A stretch of 64,000 nucleotides of DNA from CBDCFV01 sp965216425 (GTDB taxonomy: Bacteria > Chloroflexota > Dehalococcoidia > Lucifugimonadales > UBA3495). Below, piece by piece: positions 35,753-44,578 of this stretch (positions are counted from its first letter, which is position 1; every line of letters starts with the position of its first letter). The notes beneath the pieces were generated by a model that worked only from the letters and a program-made list of their open reading frames with translations, was not told the origin of the DNA and searched no databases. The stretch covers positions 682,001-746,000 of the forward strand of contig CBDCFV010000007.1 of the NCBI GenBank assembly GCA_965216425.1. Reading direction: 5' to 3'. The position numbers were made by a program, and so were the translations under genes.

Positions 35753-36451
35753 TTATACCTCGCGGACGAAGGGGAAGCCGTACAACTCCAGCAAGCGGGT
35801 TGCCAAAGCATCCGTTTGGGCCGTCGTAGTGATGGTAATTTGCAGCCCGCGGATCCGGTCAATCTGGTTGTAGTCGATCTCGGGGAAGATAATCTGCTCA
35901 CGGATACCGAGCGAGAAGTTGCCCCGGCCATCGAAGCCTCGCCTTGGCATGCCTCGGAAGTCCCGTATACGAGGCAGGGACATATTGATCAACCGGTCCA
36001 GGAAATGGTACATCCTCGCGCCGCGAAGGGTCACGCAAGTGCCAATGGGATTGCCTTCCCGGATTTTAAATCCGGCTATGGCCTTCCGGGCCCGCGTAAT
36101 GATGGGCTTCTGGCCTGTAATCGTCGCCAAATCCCGGGTGGCGCTCTCCATTGCACGACCGTTGGTAAGGGCTTCTCCCAACCCGATATTCACCACAATC
36201 TTCTGAATGCGCGGCACTTCCATAGGATTGGAGAACTCGAACTCCCGCATCATGCTGGGAACAATCTCATTGCGGTAGAGATCCAGCATCCGAGGAGAGG
36301 GCAGTGGTTCACCGGCGTGGGGGTCCTCTTCCACGGCTGCGCCGCCTGTTCGCTGTCGGCCGCCGCGTCCACCCTCCCCGTCCTGGTTCCTGCGACGTTG
36401 AGATCGCTCCCCGGTGGATTGTTGGGCGCGCTGTCGTTGATTATCTTGCAT
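35753..36451 (-). CDS. rplE: Ribosomal protein L5 (uL5) with N-terminal extension
   Basis: 232 residues from ATG 36451. The conserved protein begins at residue 55 (MLDLYRNEIVPSMM) and carries VVNIGLGEALTNGRAM, GQKPIITRARKAIAGFKIRE and the RDFRGMPRRGFDGRGNFSLG block. The first 54 residues are Arg-, Gln- and Gly-rich and low in complexity. No Shine-Dalgarno precedes the internal Met at 36289, while 36451 overlaps the end of rplX by 11 bp, so the longer form is preferred. L5 binds 5S rRNA. Confidence 0.93.
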   Translation of the reverse strand: MQDNQRQRAQQSTGERSQRRRNQDGEGGRGGRQRTGGAAVEEDPHAGEPLPSPRMLDLYRNEIVPSMMREFEFSNPMEVPRIQKIVVNIGLGEALTNGRAMESATRDLATITGQKPIITRARKAIAGFKIREGNPIGTCVTLRGARMYHFLDRLINMSLPRIRDFRGMPRRGFDGRGNFSLGIREQIIFPEIDYNQIDRIRGLQITITTTAQTDALATRLLELYGFPFVREV

Positions 36452-36761
36452 TATCGATCACTTCTTGGCACTTGGGACAGCTTCTGACTCGGGCTCCGGT
36501 ATCGAGGAAAACAATGTTGGGCCTGGTGGGCCGGTTGCATTTGTTGCAAATCAACATGAGGTTCGACTCGTGGATAGGGGCTTCCTGCTGGATGCGCCCC
36601 GACTGCCGAACACCCGGCCTCGGTTTCACGTGGCGTGTAATAAAGTTTACCCCTTCCACCACCACACGGTCCTTTTTGATCAACTGCCGCTCAACTCGCC
36701 CGGTCTTACCCTTCTCCTTGCCGGCGATGACCAATACGTTATCTCCGCTTCGGATGCGCAT
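36441..36761 (-). CDS. rplX: Ribosomal protein L24 (uL24)
   Basis: 106 residues. The KOW motif region is SGDNVLVIAGKEKGKTGRVE; the second half has two cysteine pairs (ICNKC and SCPKC), a likely zinc site. Its ATG overlaps the rplN stop by one base. Confidence 0.96.
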   Translation of the reverse strand: MRIRSGDNVLVIAGKEKGKTGRVERQLIKKDRVVVEGVNFITRHVKPRPGVRQSGRIQQEAPIHESNLMLICNKCNRPTRPNIVFLDTGARVRSCPKCQEVIDNAR

Positions 36762-37129
36762 TATACCACCTCAGAAGCTAATGAAATGATCCGCATGAAC
36801 CCTCGGTCCCGCAATTCCCTGGCCACCGGGCCGAATATACGGGTACCCCGCGGCAGCTTGTTGTCCAATATCAGCACCGCGGCGTTGTCATCGAACTTGA
36901 TATAAGTACCGTCGGGCCTCAGGTGGCCTTGAGCTTGACGAATTATCACCGCGCGGACTATGTCGCCCTTGCGCACCGGAGAGTTAGGAGCGGCCTCCCG
37001 GACGTTGCATACTATCACGTCACCCAAGCTGGCGAACTTCCGCCTGCCGCTTCCGGGGATGTTTATCAAGCGGATCATCTTGGCTCCGCTGTTGTCGGCT
37101 ACTGTCAGCCGTGTATAAGTCTGGATCAT
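36761..37129 (-). CDS. rplN: Ribosomal protein L14 (uL14)
   Basis: 122 residues. MIQTYTRLTVADNSGAKMIR, then LGDVIVCNVREA, and GTRIFGPVARELRDRGFMRI, all standard. The first four bases overlap the rpsQ stop (ATGA). Confidence 0.97.
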   Translation of the reverse strand: MIQTYTRLTVADNSGAKMIRLINIPGSGRRKFASLGDVIVCNVREAAPNSPVRKGDIVRAVIIRQAQGHLRPDGTYIKFDDNAAVLILDNKLPRGTRIFGPVARELRDRGFMRIISLASEVV

Positions 37130-37521
37130 TCCTCGGTATCCTGTTCCTGGGAATCGGAATCTTCGTCTCCGTCTTCCTCTTGATTTTCCTCGTCAAGCAA
37201 TTGGTCTTCGTCTTCCTCTGTAAACACTTCGGCGTCGGCTTCAAGCTCCATGGGCTGGACTTCGGCTACTTGCCGCCGGTCCAATATATCCATCAAACGC
37301 CAGTGTTTGGTCTTGGAGATCGGCCTGGTCTCTTCTATGCGGACCGTATCTCCCAGTTGGCATCGGTTTTCAGGGTCGTGGACCATGAACCTCGTCAGCC
37401 GCCGCACCTGCTTCCGGTACAACCGGTTGCGCTGCTTCCAGACCATTTCCACTACCGCGGTGCGGTCCATCCCTATGCGCACGACCGACCCGGTGCGGAC
37501 TTTCCTCATAGACTTTGCCAA
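37126..37521 (-). CDS. rpsQ: Ribosomal protein S17 (uS17) with acidic tail
   Basis: 131 residues, against about 85 for usual S17. The OB-fold part is complete: GSVVRIGMDRTAVVEMVWK, then LTRFMVHDPENRCQLGDTVR and ETRPISKTKHWRL. After it comes a tail of about 45 residues made mainly of Glu, Asp and Gln (EEDEDQLLDEENQEEDGDED). Such a tail is not part of the family core. Confidence 0.94.
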   Translation of the reverse strand: MAKSMRKVRTGSVVRIGMDRTAVVEMVWKQRNRLYRKQVRRLTRFMVHDPENRCQLGDTVRIEETRPISKTKHWRLMDILDRRQVAEVQPMELEADAEVFTEEDEDQLLDEENQEEDGDEDSDSQEQDTEE

Positions 37522-37523
37522 GC

Positions 37524-37721
37524 TTAAGCCTCCGTCTGCTGCCGTTCAGTGGCGACGGTCTTGAGCCGGGCTATGGACCGGCGCACCGTCCTGGGCAAGT
37601 TGGTGTTGGGTAGCTGGTTGGTGGCGGCGCGAAACCGGAGGTCCATCAACTCCCGCTCGGTCTTGGCCAACTCTTCCTGCAACTGCTGGTCTGTAAGCGC
37701 TCTGATCTCGTGTATCTGCAT
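37524..37721 (-). CDS. rpmC: Ribosomal protein L29 (uL29)
   Basis: 65 residues. MQIHEIRALTDQQLQEELAK, then LMDLRFRAATNQLPNTNLPR and RSIARLKTVATER: two-helix hairpin at the tunnel exit. Two bp to rpsQ. Confidence 0.96.
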   Translation of the reverse strand: MQIHEIRALTDQQLQEELAKTERELMDLRFRAATNQLPNTNLPRTVRRSIARLKTVATERQQTEA

Positions 37722-37733
37722 CGTCCTGCGCCT

Positions 37734-38174
37734 CTATTCGGTGCGGCCGGTCAAAGCGGCGATCCGGTCCCGCTGCACCGTCTTGGTTGGGATGGGGAGC
37801 TTGTGAGCGGCCAGTTTCAGCGCCTCTATGGCGTCCTGCGCCGGCACTCCGCCAACCTCAAAAAGGATTCGCCCTGGTTTAACGACAGCGGCCCAGTATT
37901 CATTGGCGGCTTTGCCGCCTCCCATGCGGGTCTCGGCGGCCTTCTTACTGATTGGTTTGTCTGGAAATACCCGTATCCATACCTGCCCGCCTCTCCTGAG
38001 CCGGCGTGTCACTGCGACACGGGCCGCTTCTATCTGCCGCGCAGTGATCCAGTCGGCTGCCAGGGCCTTGAGTCCGAATTCCCCAAAGTCCACACTGTTG
38101 CCGCTGGTGGCCGGGCCCTTACGGCGACCCCGAAACGATTTTCTGTACTTGGTCCGCTTCGGCTGTAGCATCAA
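37734..38174 (-). CDS. rplP: Ribosomal protein L16 (uL16)
   Basis: 146 residues. MLQPKRTKYRKSFRGRRKG opens after an extra Met; FGLKALAADWITARQIEAAR and RMGGGKAANEYWAAVVKPGR are the other family blocks. It organises the A-site tRNA region of the large subunit. Confidence 0.97.
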   Translation of the reverse strand: MMLQPKRTKYRKSFRGRRKGPATSGNSVDFGEFGLKALAADWITARQIEAARVAVTRRLRRGGQVWIRVFPDKPISKKAAETRMGGGKAANEYWAAVVKPGRILFEVGGVPAQDAIEALKLAAHKLPIPTKTVQRDRIAALTGRTE

Positions 38175-38184
38175 ATACTCCTAG

Positions 38185-38925
38185 CTAAGGCTGCAGGTCT
38201 TCATCAATAACAATGTCTTCATCCGGACCATCGGCCTGTACTGTTACTTCGATGGTGTCCAGTTCCTCTACTTCTTCCGGCGGAGGCGGCAGAATGTCGC
38301 CGTGGTAGACCCAAACTTTTACGCCTACCCGCCCCATAGTAGTGTGGGCTTCGGCCAGTGCATAGTCGATGTCGGCCCGCAAGGTGTGCAGCGGCACCCG
38401 ACCCAACATCAGCTTCTCTACCCGGGCGATCTCCGAGCCGGAGATGCGCCCTTTGACGATTATCTTGATGCCCTCAGCGCCTCCTTGCATGGCTCTCTGC
38501 GCCGCTTGCCTCATCGCCCGCCGGTAGGCTACGCGCCGTTCCAGTTGGTCTGCAATATTCCGGCCCACCAGGTAGGCATTAATCTCCGGCTGCTCTATCT
38601 CCAGGATGTTCAGTTGCACCCGCCGCTGGGTTATCCCCTCCAGCTTGGCGCGGAGATTCTTAACCCGCTCACCGTCCCGTCCGATAACGATGCCGGGGCG
38701 GGCGGAGTGGATGTTGATGACGCTGTCCTGCGCCCCCCGGTCGATCTCCACCCGGGCTATGCCTGCGTCAGCAAAGCCTTGGTACTCGTTGCGGATACTG
38801 TCTCTAAGCTGCAGGTCTTCCAGCACCAAGCGACGGTAGCTGTCAGCGCGGGGAGCGAACCAATGGGCCTTCCAGTCTTTTATGATGCTCAGCCTGAAAC
38901 CGTACGGGTGAGTCTTATGGCCCAT
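38185..38925 (-). CDS. rpsC: Ribosomal protein S3 (uS3) with acidic tail
   Basis: 246 residues. MGHKTHPYGFRLSIIKDWKA start, KH domain with RPGIVIGRDGERVKNLRAKL, and the C-terminal DYALAEAHTTMGRVGVKVW block. About 35 residues rich in Glu and Asp follow. It forms part of the mRNA entry helicase site. Confidence 0.96.
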   Translation of the reverse strand: MGHKTHPYGFRLSIIKDWKAHWFAPRADSYRRLVLEDLQLRDSIRNEYQGFADAGIARVEIDRGAQDSVINIHSARPGIVIGRDGERVKNLRAKLEGITQRRVQLNILEIEQPEINAYLVGRNIADQLERRVAYRRAMRQAAQRAMQGGAEGIKIIVKGRISGSEIARVEKLMLGRVPLHTLRADIDYALAEAHTTMGRVGVKVWVYHGDILPPPPEEVEELDTIEVTVQADGPDEDIVIDEDLQP

Positions 38926-38927
38926 AA

Positions 38928-39275
38928 TTAAAACTCCTGACCAGGTTCATCAACCACCACCGTGATGTGGCTGGAGCGCTTGATGATCCGTCCTATGCGA
39001 CCCCTGGCCCGGGGCCGGAACCGTTTGAGGGGCTTTGCCTGATCAGCCGTTATCTGGACGATCCGCAAAGCGTCCCTGTCCATCAGCATGTTGTTCTCGG
39101 CATTGGCCGCCGCCGATTGCACCACCTTATAGACCACTCTGGCCCAAGGGGATGTCAACAAGCTCAAGGTATCCAAAGCATTATTAACCGGCTGACCCCG
39201 GACCAGGTCCAGGATCGGCTTCAAGCGTTTTTGCGACGCTCCTATCTGTTTGGCCATTGCTCGAACCGGGGGCAA
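38928..39275 (-). CDS. rplV: Ribosomal protein L22 (uL22)
   Basis: 115 residues. MAKQIGASQKRLKPILDLVR, then VVQSAAANAENNMLMDRDAL and FRPRARGRIGRIIKRSSHIT. The TTG at 39275 is taken as start because GAGGT stands 6 bases before it; the ATG six codons later is the alternative. Confidence 0.95.
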   Translation of the reverse strand: MPPVRAMAKQIGASQKRLKPILDLVRGQPVNNALDTLSLLTSPWARVVYKVVQSAAANAENNMLMDRDALRIVQITADQAKPLKRFRPRARGRIGRIIKRSSHITVVVDEPGQEF

Positions 39276-39279
39276 TTGA

Positions 39280-39564
39280 TTACCTCACTCTACTCGACCG
39301 TTCTGACCGGGAAACGTGGCCTCGGTAAGTCCTCGTGGGCGAGAACTCGCCCAGCCGGTGTCCCACCATGTTCTCTGTTATGAACACCGGCACATGGCGT
39401 CTGCCGTCGTGGACGCCGATCGTCAACCCGACCATCTCGGGCATTATCATCGACGCACGAGACCAGGTCCTTATCACCGTCTTGGCCCCCGAACGCTGCA
39501 CAACGTCAACCTTCTTGGCGAGTTTCGCATCAACATAGGGCCCTTTTTTAATCGAACGGGACAT
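39280..39564 (-). CDS. rpsS: Ribosomal protein S19 (uS19)
   Basis: 94 residues. MSRSIKKGPYVDAKLAKKVD, then RTWSRASMIMPEMVGLTIGV, and MVGHRLGEFSPTRTYRGH. It contacts S13 in the small-subunit head. Confidence 0.97.
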   Translation of the reverse strand: MSRSIKKGPYVDAKLAKKVDVVQRSGAKTVIRTWSRASMIMPEMVGLTIGVHDGRRHVPVFITENMVGHRLGEFSPTRTYRGHVSRSERSSRVR

Positions 39565-39565
39565 A

Positions 39566-40399
39566 TTATCGTCTCCGACCCCTTCGCACTATGAAATCGC
39601 TGCTGGCCTTGTGAGCCTTTCGCGTCTTGCGGCCCAGAGTCGGCAAGCCGGTGGGCGACTTGGGACTGGGCATACCGATGGGCGAACGGCCCTCGCCACC
39701 GCCGTGGGGGTGGTCCACCGGGTTCATCGCCACACCGCGGACGTGGGGCCGACGTCCCAAGTGACGGCTTGCCCCCGCCTTGCCCAAGCTTTCGTTCTTA
39801 TGGTCTGGATTGGAAAGCTGACCGATAGTCGCCCGGCAAGAGAGCAGAACCCGCCGCATCTCTCCCGATGGCAGCCTTATCAATACATACTCGCTTTCCC
39901 TGGAAAGCACCTGAGCGCCCGCACCCGCGCTGCGGGCCAATTGGCCTCCACGCTGCGGAGTCAACTCCAGATTGTGCACCACCGTGCCTGTGGGGATTGA
40001 CCTTAGAGGCAGGCAGTTGCCTGGGTGAATCTCCGCTTGCGGACCCGACTCAACCCAGTCGCCCACCGACAGACCTAGCGGCGCCAAGATGTAGCTCTTC
40101 TCACCATCGGCGTAATAGATCAAGGCAATGCGCGTGGTGCGATTGGGATCGTATTCTATCGCAGCAACCCGCCCCGGCACATTGTCTTTTGTTCGCTTGA
40201 AATCGATTTTCCGGTACATCTTGCGATGCCCGCCGCCCCGCGACCGGGTAGTTATCCGGCCTTGGTTATTGCGCCCCGCGTGGCTCGGAAGATGCTCGAG
40301 CAACGATTTCTCGGGCTTGGTTTTGGTTATTTCTTCGAAAGACGGGCGAACCGCGTTCCTGGTGCCCGGAGTGATCGGCTTCAGGTTTTTCAATGGCAT
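39566..40399 (-). CDS. rplB: Ribosomal protein L2 (uL2)
   Basis: 277 residues. GRNNQGRITTRSRGGGHRKM, then RSIPTGTVVHNLELTPQRGG, and VRGVAMNPVDHPHGGGEGRS, whose histidine lies near the peptidyl-transferase centre. Ends in the basic DFIVRRGRRR. Confidence 0.98.
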   Translation of the reverse strand: MPLKNLKPITPGTRNAVRPSFEEITKTKPEKSLLEHLPSHAGRNNQGRITTRSRGGGHRKMYRKIDFKRTKDNVPGRVAAIEYDPNRTTRIALIYYADGEKSYILAPLGLSVGDWVESGPQAEIHPGNCLPLRSIPTGTVVHNLELTPQRGGQLARSAGAGAQVLSRESEYVLIRLPSGEMRRVLLSCRATIGQLSNPDHKNESLGKAGASRHLGRRPHVRGVAMNPVDHPHGGGEGRSPIGMPSPKSPTGLPTLGRKTRKAHKASSDFIVRRGRRR

Positions 40400-40416
40400 A
40401 ACGTTTACCCCAGGGC

Positions 40417-40701
40417 CTACAGCCCTTCGATCAGGTTAATCCGGTCCCCTGTCTTCAAGGTGACCACGGCTTTTTTCGTATCCGGCAACTTCTTGACGCG
40501 AGGGCCGTACCTCTTCCGTTTGCCGTGAAGCTTGGTAACGTTGACGTCGACAACCGTAACTCCGAAACTTTGCTCAACGGCCTGTCTAATCTCTATCTTG
40601 TTCGCTTTGGGGGCCACGTGGAAAGTGTACTTGCCCGACTCCTGGAGGATGGTGCTTTTCTCGGTGATGGTAGGCTTCAGAAGGACGTGGTGGATATTCA
40701 T
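40417..40701 (-). CDS. rplW: Ribosomal protein L23 (uL23)
   Basis: 94 residues. VLLKPTITEKSTILQESGKY, then VAPKANKIEIRQAVEQSFGV, and the KKAVVTLKTGDRI end. It is the tunnel-exit docking site for trigger factor and SRP. One base from rplD. Confidence 0.96.
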   Translation of the reverse strand: MNIHHVLLKPTITEKSTILQESGKYTFHVAPKANKIEIRQAVEQSFGVTVVDVNVTKLHGKRKRYGPRVKKLPDTKKAVVTLKTGDRINLIEGL

Positions 40702-41412
40702 CTATTCCTCTCCCCCGTGGTCCTCGTCTCCGCCTGTGTCGTCCGGTTCTCCAGCTTGCGCGTGGCCGCGGCCTCTGCGTCCGTGGGGTTCGGCAGCCAG
40801 CTCCTGTTCCGCCCAACGGGCCGCATCCAGTGTAATGATTACCGTATCCCGTCGCAGCAACTCGTCGGCGTTGAGTTGGTTAACCGGCAGGGTCCATATC
40901 TTTTCCAGGTTGTTAGCTGCGCGGACCACACCCATGGCGCCGTCCTTGGTGACGACCAATGCCGACCCACTGATTCCCAGGTTTGCAAGCAGGCTGACCA
41001 TTGACTTCGTCTTACCGTCGACACCGGCCATGCCGTCGACACAAACCAATCGGTGTTGGCGGGCCTTCTCGGACAAAACGCATCTCAATGCCAACCGCCG
41101 CATTCGCCGGGGCAGTGCTTTGCGATAGCTCCTGGGGTGCGGGCCGAAAACCACGCCGCCGTGCCGCCATTGGGGCGCCCGGATACTGCCCTGCCGGGCG
41201 CGTCCGGTATGCTTCTGAATCCACGGCTTGCGACCGCCGCCCGACACTTGGGCCCTGGTCTTGGTGTCGTGGGTACCGTGCCGTTTGTTCGACTGGTATA
41301 TGACCAGAGCTTGATGCACCAACGAGTGGTTCATCGGCACGGAGAACACGGCGTCGTCCAAGTTAACGGTGTCCACCGTATCTCCGTTGATGTTCTTTAC
41401 CGCAACTTCCAT
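40702..41412 (-). CDS. rplD: Ribosomal protein L4 (uL4)
   Basis: 236 residues. The loop RAQVSGGGRKPWIQKHTGRA and RQGSIRAPQWRHGGVVFGPH reach into the exit tunnel; MRRLALRCVLSEKARQ and the C-terminal Rossmann-like part follow. The last 30 residues are a Gly/His/acidic addition (EPDDTGGDEDHGGEE). Confidence 0.96.
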   Translation of the reverse strand: MEVAVKNINGDTVDTVNLDDAVFSVPMNHSLVHQALVIYQSNKRHGTHDTKTRAQVSGGGRKPWIQKHTGRARQGSIRAPQWRHGGVVFGPHPRSYRKALPRRMRRLALRCVLSEKARQHRLVCVDGMAGVDGKTKSMVSLLANLGISGSALVVTKDGAMGVVRAANNLEKIWTLPVNQLNADELLRRDTVIITLDAARWAEQELAAEPHGRRGRGHAQAGEPDDTGGDEDHGGEE

Positions 41413-41445
41413 TCTGTTCCTTGCTTGCTCCGAGTTAAGGCGGCC

Positions 41446-42075
41446 CTACGCCGCCACCGACTTTCCAGTACGCCGTATTTGCAGCAGACCCATCGGCGCT
41501 CCGGGTACGCCGCCTTTCAACAGCAATAAGTTTCTTTCTTCGTCCACCCGGACGACTTTGAGACCCTTGGTAGTGATCCTGCGGTTGCCCATGTGACCGG
41601 ACATCTTCATTCCCTTGAAGACCTTGCCCGGAGTAGTGCCGCCGCCGATAGAGCCTGGTGCTCGGGCACGGTCCGATTGACCGTGGGTGCGGGGACCTCC
41701 GGAGAACCCATGCCGTTTCATCGTACCGGCGAACCCTCGGCCCTTGGAGCGGCCGATGACGTCCACTATATCTCCGGGTTGGAACATGCCCACTGAAATG
41801 GCTTGGCCAACCTGGTACTCGTTGACATCGTCGGCTTTCACTTCTCTGAGGTAGCGGCAGGCCTGCATGTCCTTCATGTGGCCTCTCATGGGCTTGTTGG
41901 GGCGTTTGCGGACGCCGAAACCCAGTTGCACCGCCTCGTAGCCGTCACGCTCAACCGTCTTGATCTGGGTAACCAAGCAGGGGCCCGCTTCAATGACGGT
42001 TACCGGCGCCATAGTGCCGTCGTCAAGGAAGACCTGGCTCATACCTATTTTTTTGCCAAGAAATGTTTGCAACAT
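41446..42075 (-). CDS. rplC: Ribosomal protein L3 (uL3)
   Basis: 209 residues. KKIGMSQVFLDDGTMAPVTV start, GRSKGRGFAGTMKRHGFSGG and SDRARAPGSIGGGTTPGKVF family blocks. One of the first proteins in large-subunit assembly. Confidence 0.97.
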   Translation of the reverse strand: MLQTFLGKKIGMSQVFLDDGTMAPVTVIEAGPCLVTQIKTVERDGYEAVQLGFGVRKRPNKPMRGHMKDMQACRYLREVKADDVNEYQVGQAISVGMFQPGDIVDVIGRSKGRGFAGTMKRHGFSGGPRTHGQSDRARAPGSIGGGTTPGKVFKGMKMSGHMGNRRITTKGLKVVRVDEERNLLLLKGGVPGAPMGLLQIRRTGKSVAA

Positions 42076-42107
42076 TGTCGTAACCGTCTGGATTAAAGCT
42101 TGCCTGA

Positions 42108-42419
42108 TTAAAGTTTGATGGAAATATCCACGCCGGCCGGCAGATTGAGCCGGGTCAGCGAGTCTATCGTCTTGGAGGTCGGCTCGAGAATATCTATCAG
42201 CCGCTTGTGGGTGCGAATCTCGAAGTGCTCCCGTGAGTCCTTGTCGACGTGTGGGCTTCGAATAACGCAGAACCGCCTGATGTGAGTGGGCAACGGCACC
42301 GGACCAGCCACCCGTGCTCCTGTACGTTCTGCCGTTTCCACAATCTGGCCTGCCGACAGGTCGAGCATTTTATGATCGAACGCCTTGAGAGTTATTCTTA
42401 CTTTTTGCCTAGTTACCAT
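42108..42419 (-). CDS. rpsJ: Ribosomal protein S10 (uS10)
   Basis: 103 residues. KVRITLKAFDHKMLDLSAGQ, then PLPTHIRRFCVIRSPHVDKD and EHFEIRTHKRLIDILEPTSK. First gene of the S10 part, 27 bp after fusA; tuf, which often stands between them, is missing. Confidence 0.97.
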   Translation of the reverse strand: MVTRQKVRITLKAFDHKMLDLSAGQIVETAERTGARVAGPVPLPTHIRRFCVIRSPHVDKDSREHFEIRTHKRLIDILEPTSKTIDSLTRLNLPAGVDISIKL

Positions 42420-42446
42420 AATCCTCTTTCGCTGGCGATGCGTGAG

Positions 42447-44555
42447 TTATACCTTTCGCAGCAGGGTGTTCAGAACACTCTCTGAGACCGGCTCATAATG
42501 ACGGAACTCCATTGTGAAGACCGCCCGTCCACGGGTAATGGAACGCAAGGCAGTGGTGTAAGCAAACGTCTCTCCCAATGGAAGCAGTGTCCGCACCACT
42601 TGCGTATCTTCATGCCCTTCTATGTTCTTGATTTGGGCCCGTCGTGTCCCCAGGTCTCCCAGCACCTCACTCAGGTGCTCGCCCGGAGTTACGACTTCCA
42701 TGTCGACTATTGGCTCCAGCAATACTGGTCTGCCTTTAGGCACACCCTCGCGGATGGCCAGCATACCTGCGCTCCGGAAAGCCATCTCTGAAGAGTCTAC
42801 CGAATGGAAGCTGCCGTCGGTCAAAGTAACCTTCATGTCCACCAACGGATAACCCGCCAGCGGACCGTTGTCCAGCGCTTGCCGCACACCCTTCTCCACG
42901 GCGGGGATGTATTCCCTGGGGATAACGCCGCCAACCACGCCATTTACGAAAATGATACCTTCGCCCCGTTCCAGCGGCTCCAGCTCCAACCAAACGTGAC
43001 CAAACTGGCCGTGCCCGCCGGTCTGGCGCACGAAGCGCCCTTCGATCTCCACCGGCTGGGTGATGGTCTCTCGGTAAGCCACCCTGGGCTGCCCCACATG
43101 GGCCTCAACGGAAAACTCCCGCCGCATCCGGTCTACCAGGACATCCAAGTGAAGCTCTCCCATACCTGACATGACTGTCTGGCCGGTCTCCTCGTTGAAC
43201 GTCACCACGAAGGTCGGGTCCTCGTCGGCAAGCTTGCGCAGGGCTTGCCCCAAGCGGTCCTGATCGGCACGAGTCATCGGTTCAATCGCCACCGATACTA
43301 CCGGCAGAGGGAATTGGGGAGGCTCTAGGATCACCGGATCCGACATCACGGTGATAGTGTCCCCGGTAAAGGTGTCCTTCAGGCCCACAGCGGCGCAAAT
43401 GTTCCCGGCGCCAACCGTCTCCAATTCCTCTCGGTGGTTGGCATGCATCTGCAACAAGCGGCCCATTCGCTCTCGGTGCCCTTTGGTGACGTTGAACACC
43501 GTCTGGCCTGTATGGGCTTGGCCCGAATACACGCGAAGGAACACCAAGCGCCCAACGAAAGGATCGGTCGCAACTTTGAAAGCCAGGGCGGCAAGTGGTT
43601 CGCTTTCTTCTGGGCCGCGGAGGTGCGTATCTCCCGTGTCCGGGTGCAATGCTTCGACCGGGGGAACGTCTGCGGGAGACGGCAGATAGTCGGTGATAGC
43701 GTCCATCAAAGGGTGAATTCCCTTGTTGACGATGGCGCTGCCGCACAAGACCGGGACCAACCGGCGTTCCAGAGTCGCTTTGCGCAGTGCTTTGCGCAAG
43801 TCATCTTCCGATAAAACCTCGCCTTCCAAGTACCGGATCAGGAGAGCTTCATCAGTCTCGACGATCTTCTCGATCATCTCTTGCCGGTAGCTTTGGTAGT
43901 CCTCTTCGCACTCGGAAGGGACTGGGACCAACTCCGGCGCTTCCGAACTGTTGTTGCGGCTGCCTTTGTTATGCCCATTGGGATACACCATCGCTTGACC
44001 GGTCATCAGATCGACCATTCCTCGGAACTGGTCTTCCTCACCGATGGGCAACTGTACCGCAACAGGATTGGCCCGCAGACGCCTCCGGACAGATTCAATA
44101 GTTCTTTCGTAGTTAGACCCTACCCGGTCCATTTTGTTCACGAAACAGATTCGGGGGACTTTGTAGGTGTCGGCTTGGCGCCACACTGTCTCCGACTGGG
44201 ATTGGACGCCGGCCACGGCGTCGAGGACAACTATGCCCCCGTCCAGAACCCGTAGGCTGCGTTCCACTTCGGCAGTAAAGTCGACATGGCCGGGAGTGTC
44301 AATGATGTTGACACGGTGGTCCCGCCAGTAGGTAGTGGTGGCGGCGGCGGTAATAGTGATGCCCCGTTCTCGTTCCTGAGGCATCCAGTCCATCGCCGTG
44401 GTCCCTTCGTCAACCCCTCCAACACGGTGTATCCGTCCGGTGATAAAAAGAGCCCTTTCAGTAACTGTAGTCTTACCCGCGTCAATATGAGCGATGAAGC
44501 CGATGTTACGGATTTTCTCGATTGGAAAGCTATTCTCCATAGTAGTGTTTGTCAC
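42447..44555 (-). CDS. fusA: Elongation factor G
   Basis: 702 residues, the translocation GTPase. NIGFIAHIDAGKTTVTERAL is the P-loop, DTPGHVDFTAEVERSLRVLD the switch II region, and NKMDRVGSNYERT the NKxD motif. Domain IV has RQTGGHGQFGHVWLELEPLE; domain V ends in the usual basic, Phe-rich way. Length is normal. It lies 23 bp after rpsG. Confidence 0.97.
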   Translation of the reverse strand: MTNTTMENSFPIEKIRNIGFIAHIDAGKTTVTERALFITGRIHRVGGVDEGTTAMDWMPQERERGITITAAATTTYWRDHRVNIIDTPGHVDFTAEVERSLRVLDGGIVVLDAVAGVQSQSETVWRQADTYKVPRICFVNKMDRVGSNYERTIESVRRRLRANPVAVQLPIGEEDQFRGMVDLMTGQAMVYPNGHNKGSRNNSSEAPELVPVPSECEEDYQSYRQEMIEKIVETDEALLIRYLEGEVLSEDDLRKALRKATLERRLVPVLCGSAIVNKGIHPLMDAITDYLPSPADVPPVEALHPDTGDTHLRGPEESEPLAALAFKVATDPFVGRLVFLRVYSGQAHTGQTVFNVTKGHRERMGRLLQMHANHREELETVGAGNICAAVGLKDTFTGDTITVMSDPVILEPPQFPLPVVSVAIEPMTRADQDRLGQALRKLADEDPTFVVTFNEETGQTVMSGMGELHLDVLVDRMRREFSVEAHVGQPRVAYRETITQPVEIEGRFVRQTGGHGQFGHVWLELEPLERGEGIIFVNGVVGGVIPREYIPAVEKGVRQALDNGPLAGYPLVDMKVTLTDGSFHSVDSSEMAFRSAGMLAIREGVPKGRPVLLEPIVDMEVVTPGEHLSEVLGDLGTRRAQIKNIEGHEDTQVVRTLLPLGETFAYTTALRSITRGRAVFTMEFRHYEPVSESVLNTLLRKV

Positions 44556-44578
44556 CGCGGGCAGACCTGGGGAGGAGT

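Noticed and set aside
36289..36451. Start of L5 at the internal Met (36289)
   Set aside because: It would match usual L5 length, but no Shine-Dalgarno precedes it and the upstream start overlaps rplX in the tight way seen across this operon; kept only as an alternative.
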